Shown here: one piece after another, positions 26,113 to 35,917 of the stretch | Position numbering within the stretch: the first letter of the stretch is position 1 | Layout: each line of letters opens with the position of its first letter | NCBI GenBank assembly: GCA_024655885.1 | Contig: JANLFN010000010.1 | Coordinates: 48,634-112,633 of the forward strand | Origin: Eubacteriales bacterium | Lineage (GTDB): Bacteria > Bacillota > Clostridia > Acetivibrionales > JANLFN01 | DNA length: 64,000 nucleotides | Direction: 5' to 3' | Program-made: the position numbers and the translations under genes | The notes under the pieces: model-generated | What the model saw: only the letters and a program-made list of their open reading frames with translations | The model's database searches: none | Told to the model about the DNA's origin: nothing

Positions 26113-27164
26113 AGACGGCTGTGGTTGCCCTGACCAGAAACGGCTCCGAACTGGCTGTGAAAATAGGGCCGCCCATGGGCGCGGATGTTTATTTGAAAAG
26201 GGAGTTCATAGGGCCCGAATGCGGAAGCAGGCCGGAAATCAAGGCGATAGAGGGCAGCTTCATGGAACTTGCAGGGAGGCTGTTTGCCGGATATGATGCG
26301 CTTGTGTGCATTATGGCGTGTGGGATTGCCGTCAGGGCCATTGCGCCTCATATTTCGGATAAAAGGACCGACCCGGCGGTGGTGGTGCTGGATGAAAAGG
26401 GCCGGTACGCCGTAAGCCTGCTGTCGGGACATGTGGGAGGCGCCAACGACCTGGCGGAGGAGATCGCCGCCCGGATTGGAGGCACTGCCGTGATTACGAC
26501 TTCCACCGATGTAAATCATGTGGTAGCCTTTGATGTTTTTGCGAAGCGGAACGGCTGTGTCATTGAAAATTTCAAAGACTTGAAGTATGTCAGTTCAGAG
26601 CTGGTGAACGGGTCAAAAGTGGGTTTTTATACCGACTATGAAATCTCAGGCGTTTTGCCCGGTTCCATAGTTCTGCGTGAAGAAGGGACCAGCCAGGGCC
26701 TGCGGGCCGCGGCGGTGCTTTCCAACAGGACCGGTATCGAAGCAACCGAAGAAAAGGTGCTGTATATCCGGCCCAGAAACCTTATTCTGGGGATAGGCTG
26801 TAAAAGGGGCACACCAAAGGAACAGATAGAGAGTGCGGTGGATGATTTCATGAGGCTCAACGGGAGGAGCCTTTTGTCCGTCCGGTGCCTGGCCACCATC
26901 GATTTGAAAAAAGATGAGGAAGGTCTTCTGGAATACTGCCGTGACCGGAAGCTGGACCTTTGTATTATAGAGAGAGGCAGGGTTGAAGCCGTTGAAGGCG
27001 GGTTTACCTGTTCCCCCTTTGTTAAGGAAAAAACAGGGGTGGGGAGTGTGGCGGAACCCTGTGCGGTGATGGCGGGCAGCCGTGCAAAGCTGATTTGCGG
27101 CAAGACCGCTTATAGGGGGATAACCCTCGCTCTTGCAGAGGAGGAGAAGGAATTTAAGCTATGA
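26109..27164 (+). CDS. cbiG: Cobalt-precorrin-5A hydrolase
   Basis: 351 residues. N-terminal CbiG domain with CIMACGIAVRAIAPHISDK and LLSGHVGGANDLA, a middle region, and C-terminal domain with LGIGCKRGTPKEQIE. Opens the ring A lactone and releases acetaldehyde, a step of the anaerobic route. ATGA overlaps on both sides (cbiF before, hemA after) show tight coupling. Confidence 0.95.
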   Translation: MKTAVVALTRNGSELAVKIGPPMGADVYLKREFIGPECGSRPEIKAIEGSFMELAGRLFAGYDALVCIMACGIAVRAIAPHISDKRTDPAVVVLDEKGRYAVSLLSGHVGGANDLAEEIAARIGGTAVITTSTDVNHVVAFDVFAKRNGCVIENFKDLKYVSSELVNGSKVGFYTDYEISGVLPGSIVLREEGTSQGLRAAAVLSNRTGIEATEEKVLYIRPRNLILGIGCKRGTPKEQIESAVDDFMRLNGRSLLSVRCLATIDLKKDEEGLLEYCRDRKLDLCIIERGRVEAVEGGFTCSPFVKEKTGVGSVAEPCAVMAGSRAKLICGKTAYRGITLALAEEEKEFKL

Positions 27165-28432
27165 ATATTTATGTTTCCGGAGTGAACTATAAAACCACCC
27201 CTTTGGAAATACGGGAGCGGTTAAGCTTTACCGCCACCCAGCAAAGGACGGTTCTGAGCCAGGTGCATAAGCTGGACTGCGTTGAAGAATGCGTGCTGGT
27301 ATCCACGTGCAACAGGACGGAAATTTATATCTTTACCGAAAACAGGGACTTCAGCCACAGCGCCATAGAAGAGCTTCTTTGCCGTATCAAGGATTTAAAC
27401 CTGCAGGAGTTTAAAAAGTACTTTTATTTTTACAGCGGGGTCAAAGCGGTCAGGCATCTTTTCAAAGTGGCCTGCGGCCTGGATTCCCTGGTGCTGGGAG
27501 AGGATCAGATCCTGGGGCAGGTGAAAAGCGCCCATGAGCTTTCCCTGGAGATGCGCACCAGCTCCGGCGTGCTGAATACCCTGTTCAGGCAGGCGGTCAC
27601 CGCGGCTAAAAAGGTGAAAACCTGCACAGATATTTCAAAAAATTCCCTTTCCATAGGATCCCTGGCCATCAAGCTGGTGGAAAATATTTTCGGGGGGAAG
27701 CTGGAGGACAAGTGCGCCATGATCATCGGAGCCGGTAAAATAGGTTCCATTGCATTAAAACACTTGAACAGCAGGGGAATAGGGAAGATTTACGTCACCA
27801 ACAGGACTCACGGCAAGGCCGAAGACCTTTCAAAGATATACCGGAATGTATGCCCTATTGCCTACAACGACAGGTATTCGGCCATCCGCGACTGTGATGT
27901 GGTGATAAGCTCCACCTCCAGCCCCCATTACACCATTACCAGGGATATGCTGGAGAAGTCGGTGGACGGCGGCAGGGAGAGGGTGTTTATCGACCTGGCG
28001 GTGCCAAGGGACCTGGACGTGGAGATAAAGAACATGCCGGGGGTCCGGTACTTCAATATAGACGACCTTAAGGCCACGGCGGAGGACAATATTGACAGGA
28101 GACTGGTGGAAGCCCGGAGGGCGGAGCACATGATCGACGAGTACGTGAGTGAGTTTGAAAAATGGTATGAATTCAGGAGAGCCCTGCCGGTCGTCAGGGA
28201 TATCCAAAATTACACCAGGGATATGCTCAACGACAAAATCAACCATACCATGGCAAAGCTCAAATGCGCCAGCGAAGAGGACAGGGCGGTGGTTAAGACA
28301 TCCATAACCAATGCCGTGGAGGATTTGCTCAACAAGCTGATATACAGTGTGAGGGAATGCGGCAGAAAAGAGGATATACAGGCGTATTTTCGATGCCTTG
28401 GCGCTGCAATGAACAAGGAATTCAATCCATAA
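27161..28432 (+). CDS. hemA: Glutamyl-tRNA reductase
   Basis: 423 residues. Catalytic Cys50 in VSTCNRTEIY, GLDSLVLGEDQILGQV, NADPH-binding IIGAGKIGSIALKHL, and a C-terminal dimerisation helix. It makes glutamate-1-semialdehyde, the first dedicated tetrapyrrole step. It is set between corrin genes cbiG and cbiH and starts within the cbiG stop, so haem-precursor supply is placed under the cobalamin riboswitch. Confidence 0.96.
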   Translation: MNIYVSGVNYKTTPLEIRERLSFTATQQRTVLSQVHKLDCVEECVLVSTCNRTEIYIFTENRDFSHSAIEELLCRIKDLNLQEFKKYFYFYSGVKAVRHLFKVACGLDSLVLGEDQILGQVKSAHELSLEMRTSSGVLNTLFRQAVTAAKKVKTCTDISKNSLSIGSLAIKLVENIFGGKLEDKCAMIIGAGKIGSIALKHLNSRGIGKIYVTNRTHGKAEDLSKIYRNVCPIAYNDRYSAIRDCDVVISSTSSPHYTITRDMLEKSVDGGRERVFIDLAVPRDLDVEIKNMPGVRYFNIDDLKATAEDNIDRRLVEARRAEHMIDEYVSEFEKWYEFRRALPVVRDIQNYTRDMLNDKINHTMAKLKCASEEDRAVVKTSITNAVEDLLNKLIYSVRECGRKEDIQAYFRCLGAAMNKEFNP

Positions 28433-28453
28433 TCTTAGAATGTAGGTGAAGAC

Positions 28454-29185
28454 ATGTCGAAAATTTATGTAGTGGGAATTGGACCCGGCAGCATGGAGGA
28501 TATGACGCCAAGGGCCAGAAAGGCCATGGAAGCCTCGGATATAATCATAGGCTACGGGGCCTATATTGAGCTCATTAAGGAATATTTCCCGGGGAAAAGC
28601 CTGGTCAGCTCAGGGATGACCCGTGAGGTTGAAAGGTGCGGCCTGGTCCTTGAAAAGGCCCTGGAAGGCAAAACCGTCGCGCTGATAAGCAGCGGAGACA
28701 GCGGAATCTATGGCATGGCCGGGATTATGCTGGAGGTGGTGAACAAATCAGGCAGGGATGTGCCGGTGGAGGTCATACCCGGGATTACGGCGGCCAATGG
28801 GGCGGCGGCCCTGTTAGGCGCACCCATCATGCACGATTTTGCCGTAATCAGCCTGAGCGACCTTTTGACTCCCTGGGAGCTTATCCGCAAGAGGCTTGAG
28901 TGCGCTGCGGCGGGTGATTTCGTCCTGTGCCTTTATAATCCCAAGAGCAGGCAGAGGAGCGAATATATCGGCATCGCCAGGGATATCCTGCTGAAGTCCA
29001 GGGATGGGAAAACCCCTGTGGGAATTGTAAGAAATGTGGGCAGGCAGGATGAAAGCTATGTCATTACCACCCTGGAGGATATGCTGCAATGTGAGATCGA
29101 CATGTTTACGGTGGTCCTTGTGGGCAATTCAAAGACCTATGTGGAGAACGGCAGGATGATTACACCCAGGGGATATACCATATAA
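28454..29185 (+). CDS. cbiH: Precorrin-3B/cobalt-factor III C17-methyltransferase
   Basis: 243 residues. VVGIGPGSMEDMTPRA, GYGAYIELI, SSGDSGIYGMAG and IPGITAANGAAALLGAP fit CbiH/CobJ, which methylates C17 with ring contraction. No C-terminal extension is present, so it is the short CbiH form. Confidence 0.94.
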   Translation: MSKIYVVGIGPGSMEDMTPRARKAMEASDIIIGYGAYIELIKEYFPGKSLVSSGMTREVERCGLVLEKALEGKTVALISSGDSGIYGMAGIMLEVVNKSGRDVPVEVIPGITAANGAAALLGAPIMHDFAVISLSDLLTPWELIRKRLECAAAGDFVLCLYNPKSRQRSEYIGIARDILLKSRDGKTPVGIVRNVGRQDESYVITTLEDMLQCEIDMFTVVLVGNSKTYVENGRMITPRGYTI

Positions 29186-29200
29186 AGTTTAAGATGGTTT

Positions 29201-29242
29201 TAACCCTCACCCTCGGTCCCTCTCCCACAGCAGGAGAGGGAA
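29201..29242 (+). repeat. CCCTCTCC/GGAGAGGG hairpin repeat
   Basis: TAACCCTCACCCTCGGTCC leads into CCCTCTCC (29218-29225), a seven-base loop and GGAGAGGG (29233-29240). It resembles the CCTCACCC...CCCTCTCCC palindromic intergenic repeats seen in many unrelated bacteria. It lies in the 135-bp cbiH-cbiJ gap and has no T-run, so it is not a standard terminator. Confidence 0.6.
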
Positions 29243-29320
29243 GATTGGCCTGAAATGCTAAGTGTTGGTTAGTACCTTTGCAGAATCAATGGAATATGGC
29301 AGATGAATTGAGAGGAGGGG

Positions 29321-30106
29321 ATGGCTACGCCAAACATAATTGTTATGGCCGGAACGGCGGATGGAAGGCAGATCGTTGGAGAATTGTCAAAACTGGATAT
29401 AAGCGTGACGGCAACAGTTACTACCGGCTTTGGAAGCTGGCTGCTGAGCGGACTTAAAGGGGTGGAGGTCTGTGAGGGGAAGCTGTCCTCCGGAGACATG
29501 GTGCGGCTTATAGAGAAAATGAGAGCAAGGTGCCTTGTGGATGCCACCCATCCCTACGCAAGGGAAGCTTCCGTAAATGCCATCGGCGCCTGTGAAAAGG
29601 CGGGAATCCCGTACCTGAGGTTTGAGAGAAGTGAGGCCGGGCTTGTGCAGGAAAACATCCTCCTGGTAAATGATTTCACAGAAGCGGCGGAGCAGGTGGC
29701 CCGAATGGAAGGCAACATATTCCTGGCAACAGGCAGCAACAACCTGGATGTGTTTGTAAAAAGAATTCCCGACTATAAAAACAGGCTTTTCGCCAGAGTG
29801 CTGCCCGACAGCCGGGTAATGCAAAAATGCGAGCAGGCCGGACTGACGGCAGGGAACATATTTGCGGCCAAGGGCCCCTTTTCGGAGGCCATGAACATAG
29901 AAATGCTGAAGCACTGCGGCGCCTCCGTCCTGGTCACCAAGGACAGCGGCGAGGTAGGCGGCACCGGAGACAAGCTGAGGGCGGCCCAAAAGCTGGGCAT
30001 AACCGTGGTTATGGTCCGGAGACCGGATGTGAACTATCCCAGGAAGGTGGACAGCATCGGCGGGGTGGTTGACTTTGTAAAAATGTGTGTGGAGAGAGAA
30101 AATTAG
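29321..30106 (+). CDS. cbiJ: Precorrin-6A/cobalt-precorrin-6A reductase
   Basis: 261 residues. VMAGTADGRQIV at the N-terminus, VDATHPYAREAS, FLATGSNNLDVF and VTKDSGEVGGTGDKLRAA near the end, all CobK/CbiJ features. NAD(P)H-dependent reduction of the corrin macrocycle. GAGAGGAGGGG lies just before the ATG. Confidence 0.94.
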   Translation: MATPNIIVMAGTADGRQIVGELSKLDISVTATVTTGFGSWLLSGLKGVEVCEGKLSSGDMVRLIEKMRARCLVDATHPYAREASVNAIGACEKAGIPYLRFERSEAGLVQENILLVNDFTEAAEQVARMEGNIFLATGSNNLDVFVKRIPDYKNRLFARVLPDSRVMQKCEQAGLTAGNIFAAKGPFSEAMNIEMLKHCGASVLVTKDSGEVGGTGDKLRAAQKLGITVVMVRRPDVNYPRKVDSIGGVVDFVKMCVEREN

Positions 30107-30128
30107 GGGAAGTGGAGAGTGGAATACA

Positions 30129-30776
30129 ATGCCGTTATTCCCTTTATTTATAGATTTGAAAGGCAAGAAGTGCGTTATTGTGGGCGGAGGCCGTGTGGCC
30201 ACAAGAAAAATCGAATCGCTGGTGGGGTTTGAAGCTGAAATTACGGTGGTGAGCCCGGAAATTACCGGCCGGATACAGGAACTGGAAAAAGACAAGAAGC
30301 TTTGCACAGTGAGGAGAGGCTTTGAAGAGGGGGACCTGGAGGGGGCCTTCATGGCCATAGCGGCGGCTTCGGACAGGCAGGTCAACCAAAGGGTGTACGG
30401 CGAGGCGGTTAAAAGGAACATCCATGTCAATGTGGCGGACGACCCTCAGAAGTGTACCTTTGTTTTTCCGTCCCTGGTTAAGAGGAACGACCTGGTTGTG
30501 GGCATAAGCACTTCCCGAAGCTACCCGGCCCTGTCCAAAAAAATCAGACAGAAAATCGAAGAAGTCCTTCCCGGCACCTACGGAGAACGGCTGGAAATCC
30601 TTAAGGACAGCCGGATCCGGGCGGAAAAGGAAGTAAGGGATATTGAAGTGAGAAAAAAACTGCTGGACAGGATACTGGAGGAAGTACTGCTTTTTGAAGC
30701 CGGAGCGCCGGAAGAGCAGCTGATTTCAAGACTGGATAGAATATTTGGAGAGTATGGAAATGAAAAGGTTGATTAA
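30129..30776 (+). CDS. Precorrin-2 dehydrogenase (siroheme-synthase N-domain)
   Basis: 215 residues. FIDLKGKKCVIVGGGRVA is the NAD-binding Rossmann site; ISTSRSYPALSKKIRQKIE marks the dimerisation region of the Met8/SirC/CysG-N family. Oxidises precorrin-2 to sirohydrochlorin, the substrate of the CbiX chelatase downstream. Start chosen at ATG 30129; its end overlaps the hemC start by 17 bases. Confidence 0.9.
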   Translation: MPLFPLFIDLKGKKCVIVGGGRVATRKIESLVGFEAEITVVSPEITGRIQELEKDKKLCTVRRGFEEGDLEGAFMAIAAASDRQVNQRVYGEAVKRNIHVNVADDPQKCTFVFPSLVKRNDLVVGISTSRSYPALSKKIRQKIEEVLPGTYGERLEILKDSRIRAEKEVRDIEVRKKLLDRILEEVLLFEAGAPEEQLISRLDRIFGEYGNEKVD

Positions 30777-31656
30777 AGTTGGAAGCCGGGAGAGCAAGCT
30801 GGCCATGGTGCAGACCGAATGGGTCATCCAAGAAATAAAGAAGAAACACCCTGAGCTGGAATTTGAAGTCATCGGGATAAAAACCGCAGGAGACGCCATA
30901 CTGGATAAAACTTTAGATAAAATAGGCGGGAAGGGCCTTTTTATCAAAGAACTGGAGCACGCACTCCTGGACGGGACAGTGGACATGGCGGTGCACAGCA
31001 TGAAGGATTTGCCTGCCGAGATGCCGGAAGAACTGACCATAGCGGCCGTATCCAAGAGGGAAGACCCCAGGGACGTGCTTGTTTCCCGGGACGGGACGGT
31101 GCTGGACCGGCTGCCTTACGGGGCGGTTATCGGCACCAGCAGCGTGCGCAGGGAGGTCCAGATATCCGGAAAAAGGGGAGACCTGAAATTTAAAACCCTG
31201 AGGGGAAATGTGCTCACAAGGCTCAACAAGCTTTTAAACAGCGAGTATGATGCCGTGGTCCTTGCGGCCGCCGGACTGAAAAGGCTTGGGCTTGAGGAGA
31301 GGTGCGTCCAGTATTTCGGCATCAAGGACGTGATTCCCGCTGTGGGACAGGGCGTGCTGGGAGTGGAAACCCGCAGGGATGAGGATGTGGGCTTCCTGCT
31401 GGACAGCATTCACTGCTCTGAGTCCCAGTTGGCTGTGGACGCGGAACGCGCCTTCATGATCAAGCTGAACGGCAACTGCAGCATTCCCATAGCCGCCCAT
31501 GCGGTGATTGACGGCGACCAGTTAAAAGTGTGGGGCATGCTTGCGTCAGAAGACAAGGCCTGCGTTTACAGGGCTTTCACCTGCGGGAGCAGGTACGATG
31601 CCGCAAAACTGGGAGAAAGGCTGGCGGACATGATTATTGAGCAGATGAACAAGTGA
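30760..31656 (+). CDS. hemC: Porphobilinogen deaminase
   Basis: 298 residues. VGSRESKLAMVQTEWV, then VHSMKDLP, GTSSVRREVQ, LRGNVLTRLNKL and LNGNCSIPIAAHA with the cofactor-binding Cys. Polymerises four porphobilinogens to hydroxymethylbilane. Start chosen at ATG 30760, nine bases after GGAG; the TTG (30745) and ATG (30754) upstream overlap or crowd that site. Confidence 0.96.
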   Translation: MKRLIKVGSRESKLAMVQTEWVIQEIKKKHPELEFEVIGIKTAGDAILDKTLDKIGGKGLFIKELEHALLDGTVDMAVHSMKDLPAEMPEELTIAAVSKREDPRDVLVSRDGTVLDRLPYGAVIGTSSVRREVQISGKRGDLKFKTLRGNVLTRLNKLLNSEYDAVVLAAAGLKRLGLEERCVQYFGIKDVIPAVGQGVLGVETRRDEDVGFLLDSIHCSESQLAVDAERAFMIKLNGNCSIPIAAHAVIDGDQLKVWGMLASEDKACVYRAFTCGSRYDAAKLGERLADMIIEQMNK

Positions 31657-31664
31657 GCGGGATA

Positions 31665-31785
31665 AGGGCTGAGGAAGCTGAGAGGCTGAGGGCTGAGGTT
31701 TGAGAAGGACTCCGGAGGAGAGCAAGGGACTCAGCATTCGCACAGCGAATATCTCAGCGTTTGTAAGACAAACAGATCAGCACAA
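31665..31785 (+). repeat. Composite GCTGAG/CTCAGC repeat, copy C (hemC-cobA gap)
   Basis: Short composite copy: GCTGAG arm (31667-31698), core ending GGAGGAGAGCAAGG, then CTCAGC boxes at 31730 and 31753. Hairpins are ATTCGC/aca/GCGAAT (31736-31750) and GTTTG/taaga/CAAAC (31759-31773). The last TCAGC (31777-31781) lies seven bases before the ribosome site of the next gene. Confidence 0.82.
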
Positions 31786-31799
31786 AAGGGAGGATGGAT

Positions 31800-33314
31800 A
31801 TGCAAAAGAAAGGCAAGGTCTATATCATAGGCGTGGGTCCGGGCGATTACAAGCTGGCTACCATTAAAGCCGTGGAATGCATCGGCCGGGCGGATGTGGT
31901 GGTGTACGACAGGCTCATAGGCAGCAAGCTGCTGAGCCACGCCCGGGAGGACGCGGAGTTGATCTACGTGGGCAAAATGCCTGACCGCCATGTGGTTCCC
32001 CAGCATGAAATCAACCGGATCCTGGTGGAAAAGGCCCTGGAGGGAAAGACCGTCGCCAGGGTGAAGGGGGGAGATCCCTTTGTGTTCGGCCGCGGTGGAG
32101 AAGAGGCAGAGGAACTCCGGGAAAACGGCATTGAGTTTGAGATTATTCCGGGGGTCACGTCGTCCATCGCGGTGCCTGCCTACGCCGGAATCCCTGTGAC
32201 CCATAGGGATTTTTGCTCCTCCTTCCATATCATAACCGGCCATGAAAGGGCTGAAAAGGGCCGGAGCATCATCGATTACGAGGCCCTGGCAAAGGTGGAG
32301 GGGACTCTCATCTTTTTAATGGGCGTGAAAAACCTGCCTGAAATAACGGCAAACCTTATGAAGTACGGGAAAAAAGGATCCACTCCCGCCGCCGTAATAG
32401 AAAAAGGGACAACAGCGGAGCAGAGGGTTGTTGCGGGGACAGTGGAGGATATCGCCGGGAAAGTCCTTGAAGCCGGCGTAAAATCCCCTGCCGTCACCGT
32501 CATCGGAGACGTGGTGCGCTTGAGGGAAAAGCTGGGCTGGTTCCCCGGCGGCAGGCTGGCGGGAAAAAGGGTTGTTGTGACAAGGGCCAGGGAGCAGGCC
32601 AGCAAGCTGGTGGAAAAGATTGAGCAGCTGGGGGGGGAGGCCATAGAATTTCCCACCATAAAAATTGCGGAGCCTGAGGATTATGCCCACTTCGACCGGG
32701 TGCTGGACAGCCTGGGGAGTTTCCGGTGGATTGTTTTTACCAGTGTGAATGGGGTGGATGCCTTTTTTAACAGAATGAAGGAAAAAAGAATGGATATAAG
32801 GTCCCTGTACGGAGTAAAGCTCTGTGCGGTGGGAGAGGCCACAGGGGAACATTTGAACCGTATGGGGCTGAACGTGGACTATATGCCTGAGAAATTTACT
32901 ACGGCCTGTTTGCTGAAGGGACTGCTGGACAGGATAAAGCCGGGGGAAAAGGTGCTGCTGGCAAGAGCGGATATAGGGAGCGAGGAGCTTTCCGACGGTC
33001 TCAGAGAAAACGGCATTGAGTTTGACGACCTTGCGGTTTACAGGACGGTGGCGGAGGCGCCCGGCAGGGATGAGATCGTGGAACTGATGGAGGAAGGCAG
33101 GATAGATTTTATCACCTTTACAAGCTCCTCTACCGTGAGAAATTTTGTCTCTATCCTGGGCCGGGACAAGCTGGATAAAATCAATAAGGCGAAGACGGTA
33201 TGCATAGGCCCTGTCACGGCCAAAACCGCAGTTGAGTTGGGAATCGAGGTGGCATCGGTGGCGGATGTGTATACCATTGACGGGCTGGTGGAGAAGCTGG
33301 CCGGGGAAGGATGA
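31800..33314 (+). CDS. cobA-hemD: Fused uroporphyrinogen-III C-methyltransferase / uroporphyrinogen-III synthase
   Basis: 504 residues. CobA half (to about 245): IIGVGPGDYKLATIKA, VYDRLIG, RVKGGDPFVFGRGGEEAE and PGVTSSIAVPAYAGIP. HemD half (about 255 to end): RVVVTRAREQASKLV, VFTSVNGVDAFF and FTSSSTVRNF. It closes hydroxymethylbilane to uroporphyrinogen III and methylates it to precorrin-2. Start at ATG 31800 with GGGAGG six bases before; ATG 31794 touches that site. Fusion of these two genes is common in Clostridia. Confidence 0.94.
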   Translation: MQKKGKVYIIGVGPGDYKLATIKAVECIGRADVVVYDRLIGSKLLSHAREDAELIYVGKMPDRHVVPQHEINRILVEKALEGKTVARVKGGDPFVFGRGGEEAEELRENGIEFEIIPGVTSSIAVPAYAGIPVTHRDFCSSFHIITGHERAEKGRSIIDYEALAKVEGTLIFLMGVKNLPEITANLMKYGKKGSTPAAVIEKGTTAEQRVVAGTVEDIAGKVLEAGVKSPAVTVIGDVVRLREKLGWFPGGRLAGKRVVVTRAREQASKLVEKIEQLGGEAIEFPTIKIAEPEDYAHFDRVLDSLGSFRWIVFTSVNGVDAFFNRMKEKRMDIRSLYGVKLCAVGEATGEHLNRMGLNVDYMPEKFTTACLLKGLLDRIKPGEKVLLARADIGSEELSDGLRENGIEFDDLAVYRTVAEAPGRDEIVELMEEGRIDFITFTSSSTVRNFVSILGRDKLDKINKAKTVCIGPVTAKTAVELGIEVASVADVYTIDGLVEKLAGEG

Positions 33315-33352
33315 GGGCTGAGGAAGCTGAGAGGCTGAGGGGCTGAGGTTGG
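33310..33352 (+). repeat. GCTGAG repeat, copy G (cobA-hemD/hemB gap)
   Basis: Four GCTGAG units starting at the cobA-hemD stop, then GGTTGGAGAG. No CTCAGC array; instead GTTGGAG and CTTCAAC nearby could form a small stem. Confidence 0.65.
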
Positions 33353-33398
33353 AGAGAACAACTTCAACCTATATAAATAAACGTGGGGGTGCAAGGGT

Positions 33399-34367
33399 AT
33401 GGATTTGATTAAAAGGCCGAGGAGGCTCAGGGCCGGGGGCAATATGAGAAGGCTGGTGAGGGAGACGGCCCTTTCGGTAGACGATTTGATCTATCCGCTG
33501 TTTGTTGTGGAAGGGGAAGGAATTAAAAAGGAGATCCCTTCCATGCCGGGGGTCTACCATTTATCCATCGATAACCTGCTTAAAGAGCTGGATGAGGTTC
33601 AAAGCCTGGGAATACCGGGAGTGCTGCTTTTCGGCGTGCCCGACGTGAAGGATGAGGCCGGGACAGGGGCGTACAGCCATGACGGGATTGTGCAGAGGGC
33701 CTTGAGGGAAGCGAAGAGGCATTTCCCCGAGCTGCTGCTTGTGGCCGATGTATGCCTGTGCGAGTATACCAGCCACGGACACTGCGGGATGATTCATGAG
33801 GGAAAAATACTGAACGACGCCTCGGTAGAACTGATTGCCAGAGCCGCCGTAAGCTATGCGGAAGCGGGCGCGGATATTGTGGCCCCCTCCGACATGATGG
33901 ACGGCAGGGTAGGGGCCATAAGGAAGGCGCTGGACCGGAACGGCATGGAGGATAAGGCCATCATGGCCTACAGTGCGAAGTACGCCTCCGCCTTTTACGG
34001 GCCTTTCAGGGACGCCGCCCATTCGGCCCCTGCCTTTGGGGACAGGAAAACCTACCAGATGGATTGCGGGAACAAAAAGGAAGCCCTGCGGGAGGTGGAG
34101 CTGGACATCGCCGAAGGGGCGGATATCGTGATGGTTAAACCGGCCATGGCCTATCTGGATATTATAAACGAGGCGGCAGGAAGATTTGATGTGCCTGTGG
34201 CGGCCTATAATGTGAGCGGGGAGTATTCCATGATAAAGGCGGCGGCACAAAACGGATGGCTGGATGAAAAAGCGGTTGTGCTGGAATCCATGACCGCCAT
34301 CAAGCGGGCAGGGGCGAAAATCATCATCACCTATTTTGCCAAGGACCTGGCCCGGTGGATTGAGTAA
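33399..34367 (+). CDS. hemB: Delta-aminolevulinic acid dehydratase (porphobilinogen synthase)
   Basis: 322 residues. Zinc-binding Cys cluster [14 protein letters not shown], Schiff-base lysines Lys194 (AYSAKYAS) and Lys247 ([10 protein letters not shown]). Condenses two 5-aminolevulinate to porphobilinogen. Cys cluster indicates the zinc-dependent type. Position late in the operon, after hemC and hemD, shows gene order does not follow pathway order. Confidence 0.96.
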   Translation: MDLIKRPRRLRAGGNMRRLVRETALSVDDLIYPLFVVEGEGIKKEIPSMPGVYHLSIDNLLKELDEVQSLGIPGVLLFGVPDVKDEAGTGAYSHDGIVQRALREAKRHFPELLLVADVCLCEYTSHGHCGMIHEGKILNDASVELIARAAVSYAEAGADIVAPSDMMDGRVGAIRKALDRNGMEDKAIMAYSAKYASAFYGPFRDAAHSAPAFGDRKTYQMDCGNKKEALREVELDIAEGADIVMVKPAMAYLDIINEAAGRFDVPVAAYNVSGEYSMIKAAAQNGWLDEKAVVLESMTAIKRAGAKIIITYFAKDLARWIE

Positions 34368-34590
34368 GGCTGAGAAGCTGAGAGGCTGAGGGCTGAGGTT
34401 GTAGAAGGGCGCTGGAGGAGAGCAAGGTTGAGGGATAAAGGCTGAGGTGCTGAGAGGCCGAGGAAAAGATTGAGATAAAGGCGAAAAGACCAAAAAAACT
34501 TTCAGCACCCAGCATCCGCAGAACGGATATCTCAGCCTTGCGAAACAAGAAGCTCAGCATTCGCAAAGCGAATATCTCAGCTTCGCTGAG
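34366..34590 (+). repeat. Composite GCTGAG/CTCAGC repeat, copy B (hemB-hemL gap)
   Basis: Full-length copy that parallels copy A: GCTGAG arm, core with GGAGGAGAGCAAGGTTGAGG, second GCTGAG block, a segment GAGATAAAGGCGAAAAGA, then CTCAGC-type boxes. Hairpins: ATCCG/cagaa/CGGAT (34514-34528), CTTG/cgaaa/CAAG (34537-34549), ATTCGC/aaa/GCGAAT (34559-34573). It ends with CTCAGC/ttc/GCTGAG (34576-34590), a 6-bp stem that directly abuts the AAGGAGG of hemL. Confidence 0.85.
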
Positions 34591-34603
34591 AAGGAGGAAC
34601 AGG

Positions 34604-35887
34604 ATGAAAAACAACAATTCCCTTGAACTGTTTGAAAGGGCCAAGCAGATCATTCCCGGAGGCGTAAACAGTCCTGTGAGGGCTTTTAAGTCCGTTGGGC
34701 TGAACCCTCCTTTTATTAAAAGCGCAAAGGGCTCCAGGATAACCGATGAAGACGGAAATGAATATATCGACTATGTGTGTTCCTGGGGGCCCATGATTTT
34801 AGGACATGCCCGTGAAGAAGTGGTGGATGCCGTTGTAAAGGCGGCGGCGGAAGGGACCAGCTTCGGGGCGCCCACCGAAAAGGAGGTAAGACTGGCGGAG
34901 CTGGTGTGTGAAGCGGTGCCTTCGGTGGAGATGGTGCGAATGGTGAGCTCGGGCACCGAGGCGGTGATGAGCGCCATCCGGCTTGCCAGGGGTTTTACGG
35001 GAAGGGATAAGATCTTGAAATTCGAAGGGTGCTATCACGGACATTCGGACGGCCTTCTGGTCAAAGCCGGTTCGGGTGCCCTTACGACAGGAGTGCCCGA
35101 CAGCGCGGGAGTGCCTCCGGATTACGCAAAAAATACCCTGACTGCGGCGTACAATGATACCGACGGGGTGGAAAACATCATAAAAAAATATGGGGACGAG
35201 CTGGCCGCCGTGATTCTTGAGCCTGTAGCGGGCAACATGGGTGTGGTCCCCCCCCGGATGGAGTTTTTGAAGGCCTTGAGGGATTTGACCCTGAGGTACG
35301 GCATACTGCTGATTTTTGACGAGGTGATCACCGGCTTCCGGGTTTCCTACAGCGGTGCCCAGGGCTATTACGGCATCCGTCCCGACCTTACCGTTTTCGG
35401 CAAGATTATAGGGGGAGGAATGCCTGTAGGCGCCTATGGAGGCAGGAAAGACATCATGAGCAAGGTTTCTCCGGCCGGACCCGTCTACCAGGCAGGCACG
35501 CTTTCGGGAAATCCCGTGGCCATGGCCGCAGGCATAAAGACGCTGGAAATTTTGAGGGATAACCCTTCCATATACACCGAGATTGAAAAAAAGGCAAAGC
35601 GGCTGGAAGAGGCTTTTTTGAATGCTTCCAGGAAATATAGCACACCCTGTGTTGTAAACCGGGTGGGATCCCTGCTCAGCGCTTTTTTTACGGGTGAAAG
35701 GGTGGTGGATTTCAAAACGGCCACCAAGTCGGATACGAATCGGTTTGCCAGGTATTTTGCAGGAATGCTGGAGAGGGGAATTTATACGGCTCCTTCCCAG
35801 TATGAGGCCATGTTCGTGTCTTACGCCCACAGCGATGAGGATATTGAAAAAACGGCGCAGGCCATCCATGAGGCGTTTTCTATATAA
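34604..35887 (+). CDS. hemL: Glutamate-1-semialdehyde 2,1-aminomutase
   Basis: 427 residues, PLP enzyme. [52 protein letters not shown] and PLP Lys267 in [16 protein letters not shown]. Makes 5-aminolevulinate from the HemA product. Start at ATG 34604 after AAGGAGG; the frame back to 34538 only translates the composite repeat. The hairpin next to its ribosome site may affect translation. Confidence 0.96.
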   Translation: MKNNNSLELFERAKQIIPGGVNSPVRAFKSVGLNPPFIKSAKGSRITDEDGNEYIDYVCSWGPMILGHAREEVVDAVVKAAAEGTSFGAPTEKEVRLAELVCEAVPSVEMVRMVSSGTEAVMSAIRLARGFTGRDKILKFEGCYHGHSDGLLVKAGSGALTTGVPDSAGVPPDYAKNTLTAAYNDTDGVENIIKKYGDELAAVILEPVAGNMGVVPPRMEFLKALRDLTLRYGILLIFDEVITGFRVSYSGAQGYYGIRPDLTVFGKIIGGGMPVGAYGGRKDIMSKVSPAGPVYQAGTLSGNPVAMAAGIKTLEILRDNPSIYTEIEKKAKRLEEAFLNASRKYSTPCVVNRVGSLLSAFFTGERVVDFKTATKSDTNRFARYFAGMLERGIYTAPSQYEAMFVSYAHSDEDIEKTAQAIHEAFSI

Positions 35888-35917
35888 AAATTGTATATAT
35901 CCGGGAGGAATTATGAA

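Noticed and set aside
29387..30430. 347-codon minus-strand frame opposite cbiJ and the precorrin-2 dehydrogenase
   Set aside because: Shadow of two confirmed genes; spans their junction; no recognisable domain.
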